64,000 nucleotides of DNA from Humulus lupulus (GCF_963169125.1 NC_084795.1:188020214-188084213), one strand, 5' to 3'; numbered from the stretch's first letter, positions 22,705 through 34,585 are shown. Made by a program: numbers and translations. Notes: generated from the sequence alone by a model not told the origin.

Positions 22705-23439
22705 AATAGCATTTTTGCCCCTCGAACTATGACCACTTTATGATCTTGCCCCCCGAATGATTCACAATGTTAAAAATTTCCCACAAACTATACACGTTAA
22801 TGAAATATGAGACTTCGGTTAGATTTCATCGTAGGTGGCTAACAGATTGATGATGTGGCATTTTGTCCATCGATGTGGCAGTGCCATGTGTAATATAATT
22901 TGCAATTTTGTCCTACGAACTTTGACCACTACCAAATTGTGCCTTTTTTCTTAAAATTAATTAAATTTTATTTAAGAAAATATAATTTTTTTTCTTTAAA
23001 ACAATAATTAATTCCTTAAAAATTTAAAATATATATATTTTTTATAAATTAAGAAAATAAACAATAGTAAAAGTTCCAAATCAATTCCTATTAATAACAA
23101 ATAATTTTTTTTGCTTTTTATTTTCTTTTATGATATGAAATAAATATATCTTAAAATTAAAATTAAAAATAAATCCTAAAACAAATTTTTTTCCTATTGT
23201 CCTCCTTTTAAATTAAAAGTTTTTTTTTATTTGTTTAAGTCCTTCGGCCTTCGTTCTCCTCTTTAATTAAAAGTTTTTTCTCTGTTTTAGTATTTATTTT
23301 AAATTTTCATTCTAAAATAGATTTATTTTATATTGTCAAAAAAAGGAAATGTAAAAAAGAGTTATTTGTTATTAATTAGATTTTAATTTTGTTAAGGATT
23401 TAATTAATATTTTTTTTATTAAAAATGGTTGTCTCATAC
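22705..23439. other. AT-rich intergenic stretch
   Basis: No ORF or terminal repeat is supported. Two related phrases, CTCGAACTATGACCACTTTA (22728) and CGAACTTTGACCACTACCAA (22916), suggest one end of an old unclassified repeat. The rest is long A/T runs. Confidence 0.4.
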
Positions 23440-23936
23440 ATCTCACCCTCCTCTATACCACTATCCTTCACACTTCCCCAGCTTCGCTAAGATTAGACCT
23501 AGCTTCGAAACAACGGAGGGTTGCCATAAGCGCCCAAAACCTCTCCTCGGAGGTTCTTAGCCCAGCCATCTCTCTCCATATCTGTTAAATCCCCTTATTA
23601 ACCTCTATGACATGTGCAAATCGACTAGTCAACTCATTTTTACTATGAGCAAACGTCATCCTGATGTCTCGAAGTTTCTTGACCTCTCTTAACATTCTAC
23701 GCTACTTCTTCTCTATACCTTCTGGTTTCCTCTTCGCTCGCATTTTATATCTAGCCATGATCTAGTATGTACATGAAAACATCCACGAGGTACAAATTCA
23801 GATATATATTTATATAAATACCAACTAAATAAAAGTATATTAAACTCGCAGGGCAATGTGTTGAGCTTGTCCTCGGCTATAGAGTGCATATTAGGATGGT
23901 TTGCAGGAACCTTAAAACCGAAGCTCTGATATCAAT
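23440..23936 (-). pseudogene. 5' internal end of a truncated gypsy element: PBS and gag remnant
   Basis: On the minus strand an LTR end (GGGGTTTTACA) is followed by ATTGATATCAGAGC at 23936-23923, a one-base variant of the initiator-Met PBS TGGTATCAGAGC. Downstream an ATG at 23758 reads MARYKMRAKRKPEGIEKK, a TAG (23704-23702), then RRMLREVKKLRDIRMTFAHS. This is a basic, helical gag-like beginning, then decay. The element is truncated near 23440. Confidence 0.6.
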
Positions 23937-25130
23937 TGTAAAACCCCGAAAATTCCTGAGTTTTTTTTTTTTTAAAATAAACATAAATATATCTTGAGTA
24001 AACTCAGGTTTATAAACAACTTATACCTTGAAAAGGAAACGACTTCATTACCATCTTAGTAACACATAATATAAAGTTAAATATAGCACTAGGGTCCCCG
24101 TTTTAAAGAAAACATACGTAGTCATCATAAAATATCGAATATATATGAAATTAAAATATAGTAAAAATAAATTGTTCCATTAAGAGCCCCCGACCCAAGG
24201 TCTAATAAGTCCTTGATAGTTTACATTTTATATTTACCTACAGTACAGACACACACTAATGAGCTAAAGCTCAATAAGAGAGTATCTTATGTCACAAACA
24301 CCAAATGTATCAAAATAGATTCATCATCAGACATTAAAATCCAAAAGACTTCCTAGTTTTAGGATTAAACTAATTAGACCCCAAGGTCAACCCGGCATTA
24401 CAGCCTATAAATAATAACAAAACATATACTTTCCCGGCACGTCTGCCTATTTCCCGGCACCTGATTATACATATTTACCAATAATAAGCAACACATATAT
24501 ACATACCATTCATACATAAGCAGTTCGGCTAACACGAATAGCCATAAATAGATCTCATGGTACCCTACTTTCATTGCAATACAAATCACAAATACCAAAA
24601 GCATTGCATATATATATATTCATCACAAAAATCACAAAATGTGTACTACAGGTGACATCTCAACTTACCTAAAGTAAAAGTTGAAGAAACATCGTGTGAC
24701 TAGACTGCCCACCAATACCTTTATTTCTAAGTCGTGTTCTCCATTCAAATAAAGAACACTAATTAATTTTTTAGTATTTTAATGAACTTATAAATAAAAA
24801 ATATTAAATATAATATTGCCACCTTAAACTAAGATATAAAATATTAGTTAACGACAACCCAAAGAAGGAAAGTTATTCGGGGTACTAAGGGTTAAATCTC
24901 TAAAATAATCAAAACTTAAATTTCTAATTCTTTCTCTCAAAAATTCCTTATACCAAGTCTAAGTATAATAAAACCAAAGTTTCCAAATAAAACTTATAGA
25001 CTAAAAAGATAATCTTATATTAAATTATTATTACTATTATCATTACTTCTATCACTTTACTACATTTACTTAGCTTATTCATTTATTATTATTATTATTA
25101 TTATGTAATGCGTCCTCACCAAAAATAATA
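23937..25130 (-). mobile_element. 5' LTR of the truncated gypsy element (outer end uncertain)
   Basis: It begins at TGTAAAACCCCGAAAATTCC next to the PBS. It contains a repeated TTTCCCGGCAC motif (24432 and 24450), a splice-donor-like CTTAGGTAAGTTG on the minus strand (about 24665) and, near the end, a TTA microsatellite (25080-25105). I could not fix the outer TG terminus or a TSD. Confidence 0.5.
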
Positions 25131-25162
25131 CACGGTAGTCTAACTAATTATATAAATAAATA

Positions 25163-25452
25163 GGACAATTTTTCTATAGGGGCTTCACTTTAAGCCCTAT
25201 CGGTAGGGCTCTCAGTGTTTCTCAACTCGTGAACAGTTTTTGGCGCGATTTTTTTTAATGACCGTGTATATTGTAGCTATTTAGAGCATCCTTCAAATTT
25301 TCAGAAAATTCTAAATAGTTTACAGTACCGAAAACTAGGTTCAAACATGTTGTTTTCCACGCACATAAAAAAAATTAGTCACACGTGCAACAACATGTTT
25401 GAACCTAGTTTTCGGTACTGTAAACTATTCGGAATTTTATGAAAATAGCTAT
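25163..25452. mobile_element. Foldback (MITE-like) element, left part
   Basis: It begins GGACAATTTTTCTATAGGGGCTTCAC, and a palindrome AGCCCTATCGGTAGGGCT follows. A 37-bp arm, GTTTACAGTACCGAAAACTA... (about 25318), is repeated as its reverse complement at about 25391-25427 with a loop of about 36 bp. The second arm stops at 25452 against a Tat LTR. The missing outer end is found inverted at 35663-35776. It is non-coding and the superfamily is not assigned. TAAATA borders both outer ends and may be the target duplication. Confidence 0.75.
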
Positions 25453-26207
25453 TGTTGACACGGTTCTTCGCCAACAGGTAATTAAGAAAAGAAGAGAAAG
25501 GGATTAGTACTTAGGTTGAACCGAAATAGATAAATGATCTTAGAAATGAAATGGTGACTCAAAATACGTTTTTTGAGTGGTTCAAAGGTTAAAATCCTTC
25601 TACTCCACTAGTCAGTATTATTGCTATATACTGGATATTTGATTACAGGGTACTTCTTACAATATATAATCCAACCCCATATAACTCCCAGGGTCTCCAT
25701 ATTTATAGGAGAAGGCACCTGGGAGTTGGTAAGAAGGTCATCCCGTGACCTTCTTACCTATCATGTCAACTCTGTGACATTCATGATTAATTCCTAAACT
25801 TGACACATAAGTGTGGTCAAATCAATAGGTAAGGGGATAATGGGCCACACGGCCCAAACCAGTCGTGGGTGTCTGAATACGCACGTTCCTGCTGCGTGTC
25901 TGAGAAGTCAGGGGTATATCAGACACGAGATGTCTGATATATGCACGTTTACCTTGCGTGATTGACTTTAGAAAAGGTCACAGCCTTCAACTCCAGCTCG
26001 TACCATGAGCTGGATGCTTCCCTCGACCTGTGGTCTTCAGAACCCTGGCCCAGTCCTTAAGCAATCTTGGCGAACCTTTAGGTTACCTCGAGCTAAGGAA
26101 GTAGGACCTTACGATGGCAGCTCCGGTCTTGGGGATGTTCACGTGGTAGTCGTGATTAGGCCGTATCTCAGCTCGCTAATCAGCCCATGGGAGAATCAGG
26201 GCGTACA
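25453..26207 (-). mobile_element. 3' LTR of Tat-1
   Basis: Read on the minus strand it starts TGTACGCCCTGATTCTCC and ends CGTGTCAACA. It is near-identical to 33834-34585 and to 35777-36531. It contains the LTR promoter motif CTCCTATAAATATGGAG. Confidence 0.93.
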
Positions 26208-26221
26208 TCTGCCCCCCAAGC
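26208..26221 (-). other. Polypurine tract of Tat-1
   Basis: CTTGGGGGGCAGA on the minus strand directly precedes the LTR start TGTACGCC. It fixes the orientation of the element. Confidence 0.85.
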
Positions 26222-26472
26222 CCCTGCTCGTGGTACACGATGTCGTGTAGGGACACAGTAGGGGCTTTTAGGCTTCCCCCTGAACTCTTCATATTCCACA
26301 TTCTACGCAGGCGCCGAATACGTGGAACATCATGGTTGGTGATGGTACGTCTTCCGAGAACCACATTTAATGGCCTAGCCTATGCCCAGCCGTCGTTTCG
26401 TATTTCGAGTGGAGGGCCTTGGATCCCACATCAGGGCAATCCAACGGCCCTCTTCACGTGACCCTTCATGCA

Positions 26473-26480
26473 TATAAAAA
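26473..26480 (+). promoter_or_regulatory. TATA box of the Tat antisense gene
   Basis: GCATATAAAAAGGGG, followed after about 35 bp by a pyrimidine-rich CTCTTCTTCTCTCTTCATC leader, is a strong plant promoter layout. It sits just inside the element next to the 3' LTR and points opposite to the element, into the antisense gene. Confidence 0.65.
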
Positions 26481-26504
26481 GGGGTGGCCACCTTAAGCAC
26501 GGGC

Positions 26505-27224
26505 CACCCATTCATTTGAAATTTTTCAGAAATTTTCCTCTTCTTCTCTCTTCATCTTCAAGAGAAAAAACCCTCTTCTTCCCGACTGCCATTCCTAATG
26601 TTCAAGAAGTTCAGGCGCAAAGACTCCTTCGAAGCCTTGGAACCAACCGCTCCGACGAAGCCCCAACCCAGGTGATATCCTCATCCACTTCCCAGCCAAA
26701 CACTCTGTAAGTCTCCTGACTGTGCATGTTTCGAAATTATTTTTTACTGTAGCTTAGGTAAATATTTACTGTAGCCACATGCATGGGTTTGCTAGGTTTT
26801 GTGGGAATGAAGGGTGAAAGCCTTTTAGGTTAGGGTATCTTTGCAGTAGAAAACCGTTTAGGAGCATGGTTTACAACATGCCTTTTTTGGGGAAAATTTA
26901 TGGGTAGGATTTTTGGTATGCTGGTTTAGAGTATTCGGTATTTTTGGGTGCAAAACCGGGTAGCTTAGGGGACACGCTTCATAGTCGGTTTTGCCTTATT
27001 GCCTACTGAAATTTTCCTTCCAAGGAAAATTCTATCCTGACCCTCCTGACACACGAATTCCGAGTAATCGGGGATTTGTTGGGAGCACAGGCACGTGTTC
27101 TTAGAACCGCGTGGTCTCACTCTCCACGGGTTGGGCTTACCTCAGCTCGTGTCAAAGAAACACATTCAGATTCTCTTCCACCTTAGGTCGCCTTTTTCTA
27201 AAATTTCTTCTTTTTGTTCGCTAG
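26505..27224 (+). other. Leader exon and leader intron of the Tat antisense gene
   Basis: The leader exon runs from about 26505 to 26706 and ends at a strong donor (CTCTGTAAGTC, intron start 26707). The acceptor is TTCGCTAG at 27224, eight bases before the ATG. The start site is inferred from the TATA position. Confidence 0.55.
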
Positions 27225-27232
27225 GCAACCAG

Positions 27233-29941
27233 ATGGGACCCAAGAAGAATGCTCCCAAGAAGCCTGTAGGAAGCTCGTCCTCCCGTCAAGACAAAGGAAA
27301 GGAGGTGATGGCCGAATCCCCAATCCCCAACTTCAGGCCAGCGGTGGAATAGGAGCTCAAGGTGGCTCCTGACGCGTTCTTTGAGGCAGAGAGGATCGTT
27401 TGAAAGATCACTGACCAGGCGAGGGTCAACAAAATATTCCTCTCCCATAACATCGGCCTGGGGAGAGGATCCTTGGTTGCCTGACCTCCCACAAAGGGCG
27501 AACGGAGCTGCGCGCCGCTTGACGAGGCATTCTCGGCCTAGAGCGACAAGCATTTTAAGGCGGGGGCCTTCCTCCCGTTGGATCAGTATTTCGCTGATTT
27601 CCTCAATTATGTGAGGTTGGCCCCATTCCAGCTCCCCCCCAACTCTTATCGGCTGTTGGCAGGGTTAAGATATTTATTCTTGAAACAGGAGTGGGAGGTC
27701 CCCACTCCTGCAGATATTTTGTACTTTTTCTGCCTCAAGGCCAGCCCGAAGCAGCGGGGGCGAGGCGACGTGTTTTATTACTTAACCCATTTCCCCAACA
27801 CGGCTGCGGTCATCGAGCTGCCCAGCCAACCCAACGACTTCAAAGATCAATTATTTATGTCGACGGGGTTCCGAAACTGCGAGCTCCACTACATCAATCG
27901 TCCTCGTAAGTGCTTTTCAACCTTAGCTCGTAAGTTAAGTATCGTTTAGCTCATCCTGTATCCTTTTCTGACTTAGAATAATCCTGCAGCTATCTTCACG
28001 AGGACAGAGAAATCTGTGACCCTTGGGGCCCAGTACGAGACACTGGCGGGCTTGTCCCCAAGTGAAAAGGATTACTGTGTTCTCGTGACAGACGAGACGA
28101 TGGTGGCCTGTAAGCTGATCTTCCCAAATCAGACTCTGAACCTAAGGAGGCTCCGGGCGCTTCCCCCAGCTCGCGATACTAGGCCTACCATCGTGGAGGG
28201 GGTCATGGGGGATGAAGATGAGGAGGACGAGGAGGACAAGGTTCCCCTCATGAGGAACAGGAAGCAGGCGTTGGAGGTCGCCCAGAGAACGGACGAGGAG
28301 AGGATCCGGTCCGGAGCAGCCGTGGATCCTTCTGGCCAAGGTAACCCTTACATGTTTAGGAATATAGATAGGGCCATTGCCGACCCCCGGCTAGCTAGGT
28401 TCAATCCCAGACAGCTCATCCAACATCACCGAAGTGATCCGGACCGGGATACAACCCTGCTTCACTGTGTCGACCAACTCGTGCTAGATTACCAAGATAG
28501 CCGACCTAGGGGTACCGTAGTCGTAGAAAACACCCTAGCCTTTAGGTCGATCCTATTTGAGGAGTATGGGACCAGCCTTCGGTCATGGCCATCACTCCGG
28601 AGGGGTGCCGTAGCTCCAGGACTTAGGCAATATGTAGAAGAATCTAGCCCGAAACCAGAGTAGGATCCAGATCTTGCGCCAGCTTGGGAAATAATCGACT
28701 TAGATTCTCCCGCAGGAGCTCCGGGGCCGATGGTCGTAACCATAGGTTCTTCTTCTAGCTCGGGGGGTAGGATCCCTTTTAGTATATATATATATACTTG
28801 AATTTCTCTTTTTCCCCCTTTGTTTTTGTTTTTGAATGGCTGCTAACTTGTGTACTAACCATATCTTTGTTTTGACAGAAGAGATGTCTCAGCCCGGAGA
28901 GAGTCTTCGAGCTGCGTTCGCCGGGGGGAATCCCTCAGCCGGGGCCTCTGGGCCCAAAATGAAGAAGCCCCAGACTTTAAAGAAAACCGCCGGGACCCCG
29001 ACCAAGTCTCCTGCAAAGGAGAAAGAGCAGTTCCCCGCTACTCAAGTTGCGGGAACCGTTCCTCCTACCGCAGGGGGGAGCAGCATGCCCCTATCCCCTC
29101 CGCGAGCTCCGGCCCTCGTCCGGGATACAGGGGCGGAGCCCGGGACTTCGACAATTTCAACCTTCGAGGTGCGCATCTTGGTTGATCCCCAGGACCTGGA
29201 GAAGATTCTAGAGGCCTTCCGAGGGACGGTGTATGAGTCGGCGAACTACGCCGTCAGCCACATATACAAGTTCAACGAGAAGGAGCTCAGGTCCATCGAA
29301 ACCAGAAGCCCGGTGGGCGTGCTGGAGTCTTCACTGGGCATGTCCCTAACGGTAAGCTAACCTCAACCTTCTATGGTTTTTGACTATCATGCCTTGCCCT
29401 GTTTTTTCTTTCTCCCTTCTCTTTTTTTTTTCTTAAGGCATGTGTCTCTCTGTTTTCGCAGAGTGCCGTTGCCCTTCATCGGAGCATAGCCAGGACCAAG
29501 GCTCAGCTCGAGGAGATGAGGAGCGAGAACCAGGCGGTTGTGGCCAACCACCAGACCTCCTTGCAGGTGGCTACGAACGCTCTGGCGGCCGCGCAGGCCG
29601 AGCTGAAAAAGGCCCGTCCCAAGGTACAAGAGCTTGAGACCACCAAAGCCGCCCTCGCCACCTCGCGGGCCGACCTAGACACTGCGAAGGCCGAGGCCAA
29701 GGCCGCCCTGGAGGCCGAGCAGGCAACTTCAGGCACCACCATGGAGGACATGTTCTACCATTGTTGGGCTTATAATCAGGACGCCCACTTCTCCTTCTTG
29801 GCAGCGGACGTCTGGGAGCCCTTGCTGGAGAAATTCAAAGCTCGCCTCGAGAAAGAAGCACCTTCCGAGGCCGTGGAAGTCTCCGGCGCAGCTAAGCAGG
29901 GCGAGACGGTGACCTCCAAGGGGCCAACTGGTGGAACCTAG
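27233..29941 (+). pseudogene. Antisense extra gene (aORF) of Tat-1; putative gypsy-type transposon protein
   Basis: Four coding exons, 27233-27905, 27990-28766, 28879-29351 and 29462-29941, have GT/AG introns in phases 1, 1 and 0 and give one frame of about 800 codons. Exon 1 has a basic start (GPKKNAPKKPVGSSSS) and a domain FLPLDQYFADFLNYVRLAPFQ...YVFLK-like resembling Transposase_28. Exon 2 has an acidic EDEEDEEDK patch. Exon 3 has a Pro/Thr linker and a conserved ILVDPQDLEKILEAFRGTVYE block. Exon 4 is a long coiled coil (KAQLEEMRSENQ to KAALEAEQ) with a polar tail. Stops at 27350, 27401, 27482, 27539 and 28661 show this copy is dead. Extra antisense ORFs downstream of pol are known in Tat elements; the function is unknown. 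Homologous pieces are at 40746-41267 and 63865-64000. Confidence 0.82.
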
Positions 29942-30000
29942 GGCCTTTCCCTTCTGCCCCCACTATTTCATTCTTATTTTTGTTGTTGTAACTTATGCAT

Positions 30001-30016
30001 GAGGTGTTCCCACTTC
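30001..30016 (+). other. Hairpin in the 3' flank of the Tat-1 antisense gene
   Basis: GAGGTG-TTCC-CACTTC lies 60 nt after the antisense stop and forms a 6-bp stem with one G-U pair. The equivalent hairpin in Tat-2 (63784-63799) has compensating bases. Confidence 0.6.
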
Positions 30017-30039
30017 GAGACAACTAATTTTTACCTTTG

Positions 30040-30560
30040 AATTGATTAACTCCCTTTTGCCTCTACGCATTTCAGTTACAATTTTTTCAAAAACTTAGTT
30101 CGCGCTAACTTTTATCAATATCCCGTGCTCTTTAGGAAGAACAACGATCAATAGATTTAAATCAACTTCTAAATTTTTTTTTTGTTGACCAAGTCATATC
30201 CAGGAACTTAATTTGAAAACTTAGTTCGTGTTAATTTTTATCAATATCTCGTGCTCTTTAAGAAGAACAATGATCAATAGATTTAAATCAACTTCTAAGT
30301 TTTTTGACCTGGTTATATCCAGGAACTTAATTTGAAAACTTAGTTCATGTTAATTTTTATCAATATCTCGTGCTCTTTAAGAAGAACAACGATCAATAGA
30401 TTTAAATCAACTTCTAAGTTTTTTCACCTGGTTATAACCAGGATAGGACTTAGTTCGCGTTAATCCTTATCAATATCTCGCATTTTTTAAGAAAAACAAT
30501 GATCAATCGATATGAATCAACTTCTAAGTCATTAAGGCGACCTGGTTATATCCAGGTACC
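30040..30560 (-). repeat. Tandem repeats in the Tat-1 3' region (about four copies)
   Basis: Units of about 108-125 bp contain AACTTAGTTCGCGTTAATTT, TCTCGTGCTCTTTAAGAAG and a CCTGG...CCAGG hairpin. They are the reverse complement of, and clearly homologous to, the 122-bp units of Tat-2 at 62500-63700. Confidence 0.88.
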
Positions 30561-30599
30561 ATATGCCCCCCAAGTAACTGGGAAATCTGATCAGCTCCG

Positions 30600-33500
30600 C
30601 CTTCCTCTTGCTGCAGAGGTTTTTTTCGAGCTTGACCATCCGTGATGGGTTCTGCGGATCAATGTTTACTTCCTCGAGCTCCTCAATAGCTTGGATCTCG
30701 GATCTATCCTCGCCTATTCGGGGGTCAATATCCTCACTTAAGACGATATTTTCCCCCTCGGCGCTTTATGGTTTTTCAATCTCAGGACCAGCCAAGGGGT
30801 CCCGAGATTCTTCTTCACCACTTTGGATAGCCATTGCCAGCTGCCCAGGTTTTGATTTTCCCTTCATGGAAATTTTGTAGCATTCCCTGGCAGCGAGCTA
30901 ATCGCCACGGACAGTGCATATTCCCGTGGAGATAGGAAATTTCATCGCGAGGTGGCGAATGGACGTGGCGGCCTCAAAGGCTATGAGCGTGGGCTGTCCC
31001 AAAATTACGTTGTACGCAGCGGAGCAGTCGATGACCACGAACTCGAGGAGTTTGGAGACTGTCCGAGATCCTTCCCCCAGGGTGATCACCAGCTCGATAG
31101 TCCCTATAGCCGCTGATCCTTCTCTCGAAAAACCATATAGCATCATGGAGGTCACCTTCAGCTCGGCGACAGTCAAACCCATCTTCTCTAACGTGGACCG
31201 GAATAGGAGGTTCACCGAGCTCCCATTGTCGACCAGCACCCTCCTAACCCTATGATTAGCGAGCTGAACTGCTATGACCAGAGGGTCATTGTGCGGGAAC
31301 TGGACATGGCTCGCATCTTCTTCTGTAAAAATGATCGGTTGCTTCTCCAATCGCTGCTGCTTTGGCAGGCGTTGCTCCGGGACGAACTCTACTCCATTGG
31401 GCGCCTTGAGTTCGTTCACGTACCTCTTCTGGGCACCCCTGCTCATGCCAGCCATATGCGGACCTCCAGAGATGGTGGATACCTCCCCTCCTATCACGGG
31501 AGGAGGGATGTCCTGATCTACCTGAGACCCGGGCTGACTGGCCGGGACTTCTGGAGCAGGTCGACTTGTTGGAACCCTGTTCCGCGCGTACTGGGCCAAG
31601 GGGCCGGCTCGGATGAGAGTCTCGATCTCATCTTTCAAATGCCTACAATCATCAGTATTGTGGCCAACATTTTTGTGAAAACGGTAAAACTTGGAGGCCT
31701 CTCTCTTCCCCTTCTGGTGCTTCAACGGCTCTGGCCTCTTCCATGGGAGGTGAGTAGAGTTAGCTAGGAAGATATTCTCCCTAGACTGGGTGAGCTCAGT
31801 ATAAGTCGTGTAGACGGGCTTGAACTTTTCCACAGACTTATTCTTCTTTGGGCCGTGCTGGCTGTTTTCGCCATTCCCCTTTCTTCTGCCTCCGCCGAGC
31901 TGGTTGTTCTGTGTGACATTTTGGGTCGCTGCCACAACCTCCGTCCCTACTCCAGCAGGCTGATCAGGGACTTGGCTGGTTCCTGCAGCTGAGGCTTCGT
32001 CTTCCTCCAAGTTGAACCATTCCTGGGCCCTATTGAGGAATTTGTTAACCGAGCTAACTCCCTTTCTTTGTATATCTTTCCAGAGTTCCCCTCCGATGAG
32101 GATTCTAGTTCTCATGGCCATGAGCTTGGAGCTATCATCTGCGTCTCTGGCCCGAGCAGCGACATTTGCAAATCTGCTCAGGCAGGCCTTCAGAGTTTCG
32201 TCGGGCTGCTGCCTCACGTTAGCCAGAGAGTCGGCCTGGACGCGGGCAGCATGGGAGGCTCGGAATGCACTTTTGAAGTCAGCCGAGAAAGTTTTCCAGG
32301 AGCTGATTGACTGTCTTTTGCCTTGCTTGAACCACTGCATGGCTGGTCCAGTCAGTGTGGAAGGAAATATTAAACACCTCAGCTCGGGGCCAATGTTATG
32401 GGCCATCATCAGGGTGTTGAACATCCCCAGATGATCCGACGGATCTCCGTCTCCATTGAATTTAGACAGGTGCGGCATACGAAAACCAGGTGGGTAAGTC
32501 GTTGCTGCTATGCTGGGGGCGAAGAGCTCCATCTCATCTCCTGAATCATATTCATCTTTTTCTTTCTCCAACAGGAGCTTCCTCATCAGCTCCTCCATCT
32601 GGGCCAGGCGCTCGAGGGTTTGGTCCTGATTTCCTTGGTTATTCCGGGGCTGTTCAACAGCTCCGGATCCATTGTACATATTTGGTGGGTTATTGCCCCT
32701 CCTATCTTGAGATAGGTTATTTGGGGCATTCCCTCCATTACGTACTTTGGACAGGGCTCCCCCTGAGCGAGCATGGCTGTCTCCTCCTGCTGGCTCCCCT
32801 CTATGAGAGTTAAGGAGATCTCGTAGGTCGCCCCCCTGGGTGGCTTGTGGACTTTGTGCCGAGCTCAAACGCTGACGCAAGTCTCCGCCCGAAAGGTCAC
32901 TCCGGCAACTGCCGGTCCAATAGCTCCTGCTAGAGAGGCTCGGAGCTCCCCTTTGGTGGTGAGGATCTGGGCTTTCTCTCGGCGCCCTGCTACGTCAGGA
33001 AGGTCCGGCTGATGGCGGGTTTCTTCTGCTACTTCCATAGGCTGGAATATCTCGGATGGGCCGAGGAGGAGATGGATATCTGATTGGAGATGGAGGATGC
33101 CTGACCGGAGAGGCGATCCTAGTTCCGTTAGGACGGATCAAATTAGGTGGGGGCCTTTCGGCCCTGCCAACCTGCGGGTCCCACGCCTGGCGGTCTGGAC
33201 GGGGCGCGGGATGGTTATTGGGGACGGGCCGACCCTCCCCAGACCTCCTTCTGGAATTTCCTCGAGCTCTCCTGGGCACGCTCGAGGCTGGCTGGGAGCT
33301 AGGAGTCGAAGTCCTGACCGAACGGCTGTATTGCTATTGTTCAGCTCTTGGCATTTCTCCGAAGTTTGCCTCTCGACGGTGCTACGAGGGAGTGGAGTTG
33401 GCTGTCGGAAGTCTGTCCGTGCGGCTATGTCTGGACCGATTACCCCGGCGAGACTTAGGAGCCTCGCCTTGCCTCTCTCCGACGTCAACGTCGGTTGTGA

Positions 33501-33778
33501 GAGGGGGTAGTCGGGCCAACACATCCTTGATCTGCTGATTAGCTATTGCTAGCTGGCTCCTCAGCTGAGCATTCTCCAATTCCATCACAGTGTAATAACA
33601 TGGCTCTAGGCATTTCTCCGAAGTTTGCCGAACTTCCAGTGTCGTCTTGGCCCGCCGACTGTTTTCCTGGCCGCTGTTGGACTTCAGGAATTTGTTCGTC
33701 GGGGATGGCGACATGATGAGCCTCTTGCCCATCATGTTGTTCCGTCTCGTTACCGTGTCTGGATCGAGTAGTCACCAT
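30600..33778 (-). pseudogene. Tat-1 gag-protease, broken and lacking pol
   Basis: The ATG at 33778 begins MVTTRSRHGNETEQ as in Tat-2. The N-terminal Arg/Pro/Ser-rich region is split by frameshifts (frames 33778-33539, 33735-33382, 33279-32995). A 660-codon frame (32880-30898) holds the capsid domain (RCLIFPSTLTGPAMQWFKQG, LANVRQQPDETLKACLSRF), a zinc-knuckle-like FYRFHKNVGHNTDDCRHL (first Cys replaced by Tyr) and the protease (LVDNGSSVNLLFR...ILGQPTL). It ends at a TAG where Tat-2 has Gln (KGDQLAA). Coding similarity continues to about 30600 (SEDIDPRIGEDRSE, NPSRMVKL) and then jumps to the sequence after integrase. Confidence 0.9.
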
Positions 33779-33833
33779 AGTTGGATGTTTGCGAACGCAC
33801 TAATCTGACTTGCTCTCAATGAAAGCACCAAAC

Positions 33834-34585
33834 TGTTGACGCGGTTCTTCGCCAACAGGTAATTAAGAAAAGAAGATAAAGGGATTAGTGCTTAGGTTGA
33901 ACCGAAATAGATAAATGATCTTAGAAATGAAATGGTGACTCAAAATACATTTTTTGAGTGGTTCAAAGGTTAAAATCCTTCTACTCCACTAGTCAGTATT
34001 ATTGCTATAGACTGGATATTTGATTACAGGGTACTTCTTACAATATATAATCCAACCCCTTATAACTCCCAGGGTGTCCATATTTATAGGAGAAGGCACC
34101 TGGAAGTTGGTAAGGTCATCCCGTGTCCTTCTTACCTATCATTTCAACTCTATGAAATTCATGATTAATTCCTAAACCTGACAAATAAGTGTGGTCAAAT
34201 CAATAGGTAAGGGGATAATGGGCCGCACGGCCCAAACCAGTCGTGGGTGTCTGAATACGCACGTTCCTGCTGCGTGTCCGAGAAGTCAGGGGTATATCAG
34301 ACACGTGATGTCTGATATATGCACGTTTACCTTGCGTGATTGACTTTAGAAAAGGTCACAGCCTTCAAATCTAGCTCGTACCACGAGCTGGATGCTTCCC
34401 TCGACCTGTGGTCTTCAGAGCCCTGGCCCAGTCCTTAAGCAATCTTGGCGAACCCTTAGGTTACCTCGAGCTAAGGAAGTAGGACCTTACGATGGCAGCT
34501 CCGGTCTTGGGGATGTTCACGTGGTAGTCGTGATTAGGCCGTATCTCAGCTCGCTAATCAGCCCGTGGGAGAATCAGGGCGTACA
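33834..34585 (-). mobile_element. 5' LTR of Tat-1, with PBS at 33812-33833
   Basis: The minus strand reads TGTACGCCCTGATTC...CGCGTCAACA, followed by GTTTGGTGCTTTCATTGAGA, the Tat primer-binding site and leader. The gag ATG follows 56 bp after the LTR. The flank beyond 34585 is inside a Tekay LTR. Confidence 0.92.

Larger units (their letters stand above)
25453..34585 (-). mobile_element. Tat-lineage Ty3/gypsy element Tat-1, pol-deleted
   Basis: It reads 5' to 3' on the minus strand: LTR 34585-33834, PBS, gag-protease (33778 to about 30600), a tandem-repeat block, an antisense gene on the plus strand (27233-29941), a PPT and an LTR (26207-25453). RT, both RNase H domains and integrase are absent. 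Compared with Tat-2 about 3.2 kb is missing, with the junction at about 30585-30590. The outer 5-bp flanks do not match each other (GCTAT and CCCCT). Each matches a flank of the Tat LTR at 35777-36531 instead (see findings). It could move only with help from another element. Confidence 0.92.

Noticed and set aside
31252..33538. Plus-strand ORFs opposite Tat-1 gag
   Set aside because: They are mirror frames of the gag gene on the minus strand with low-complexity translations and no conserved domain.
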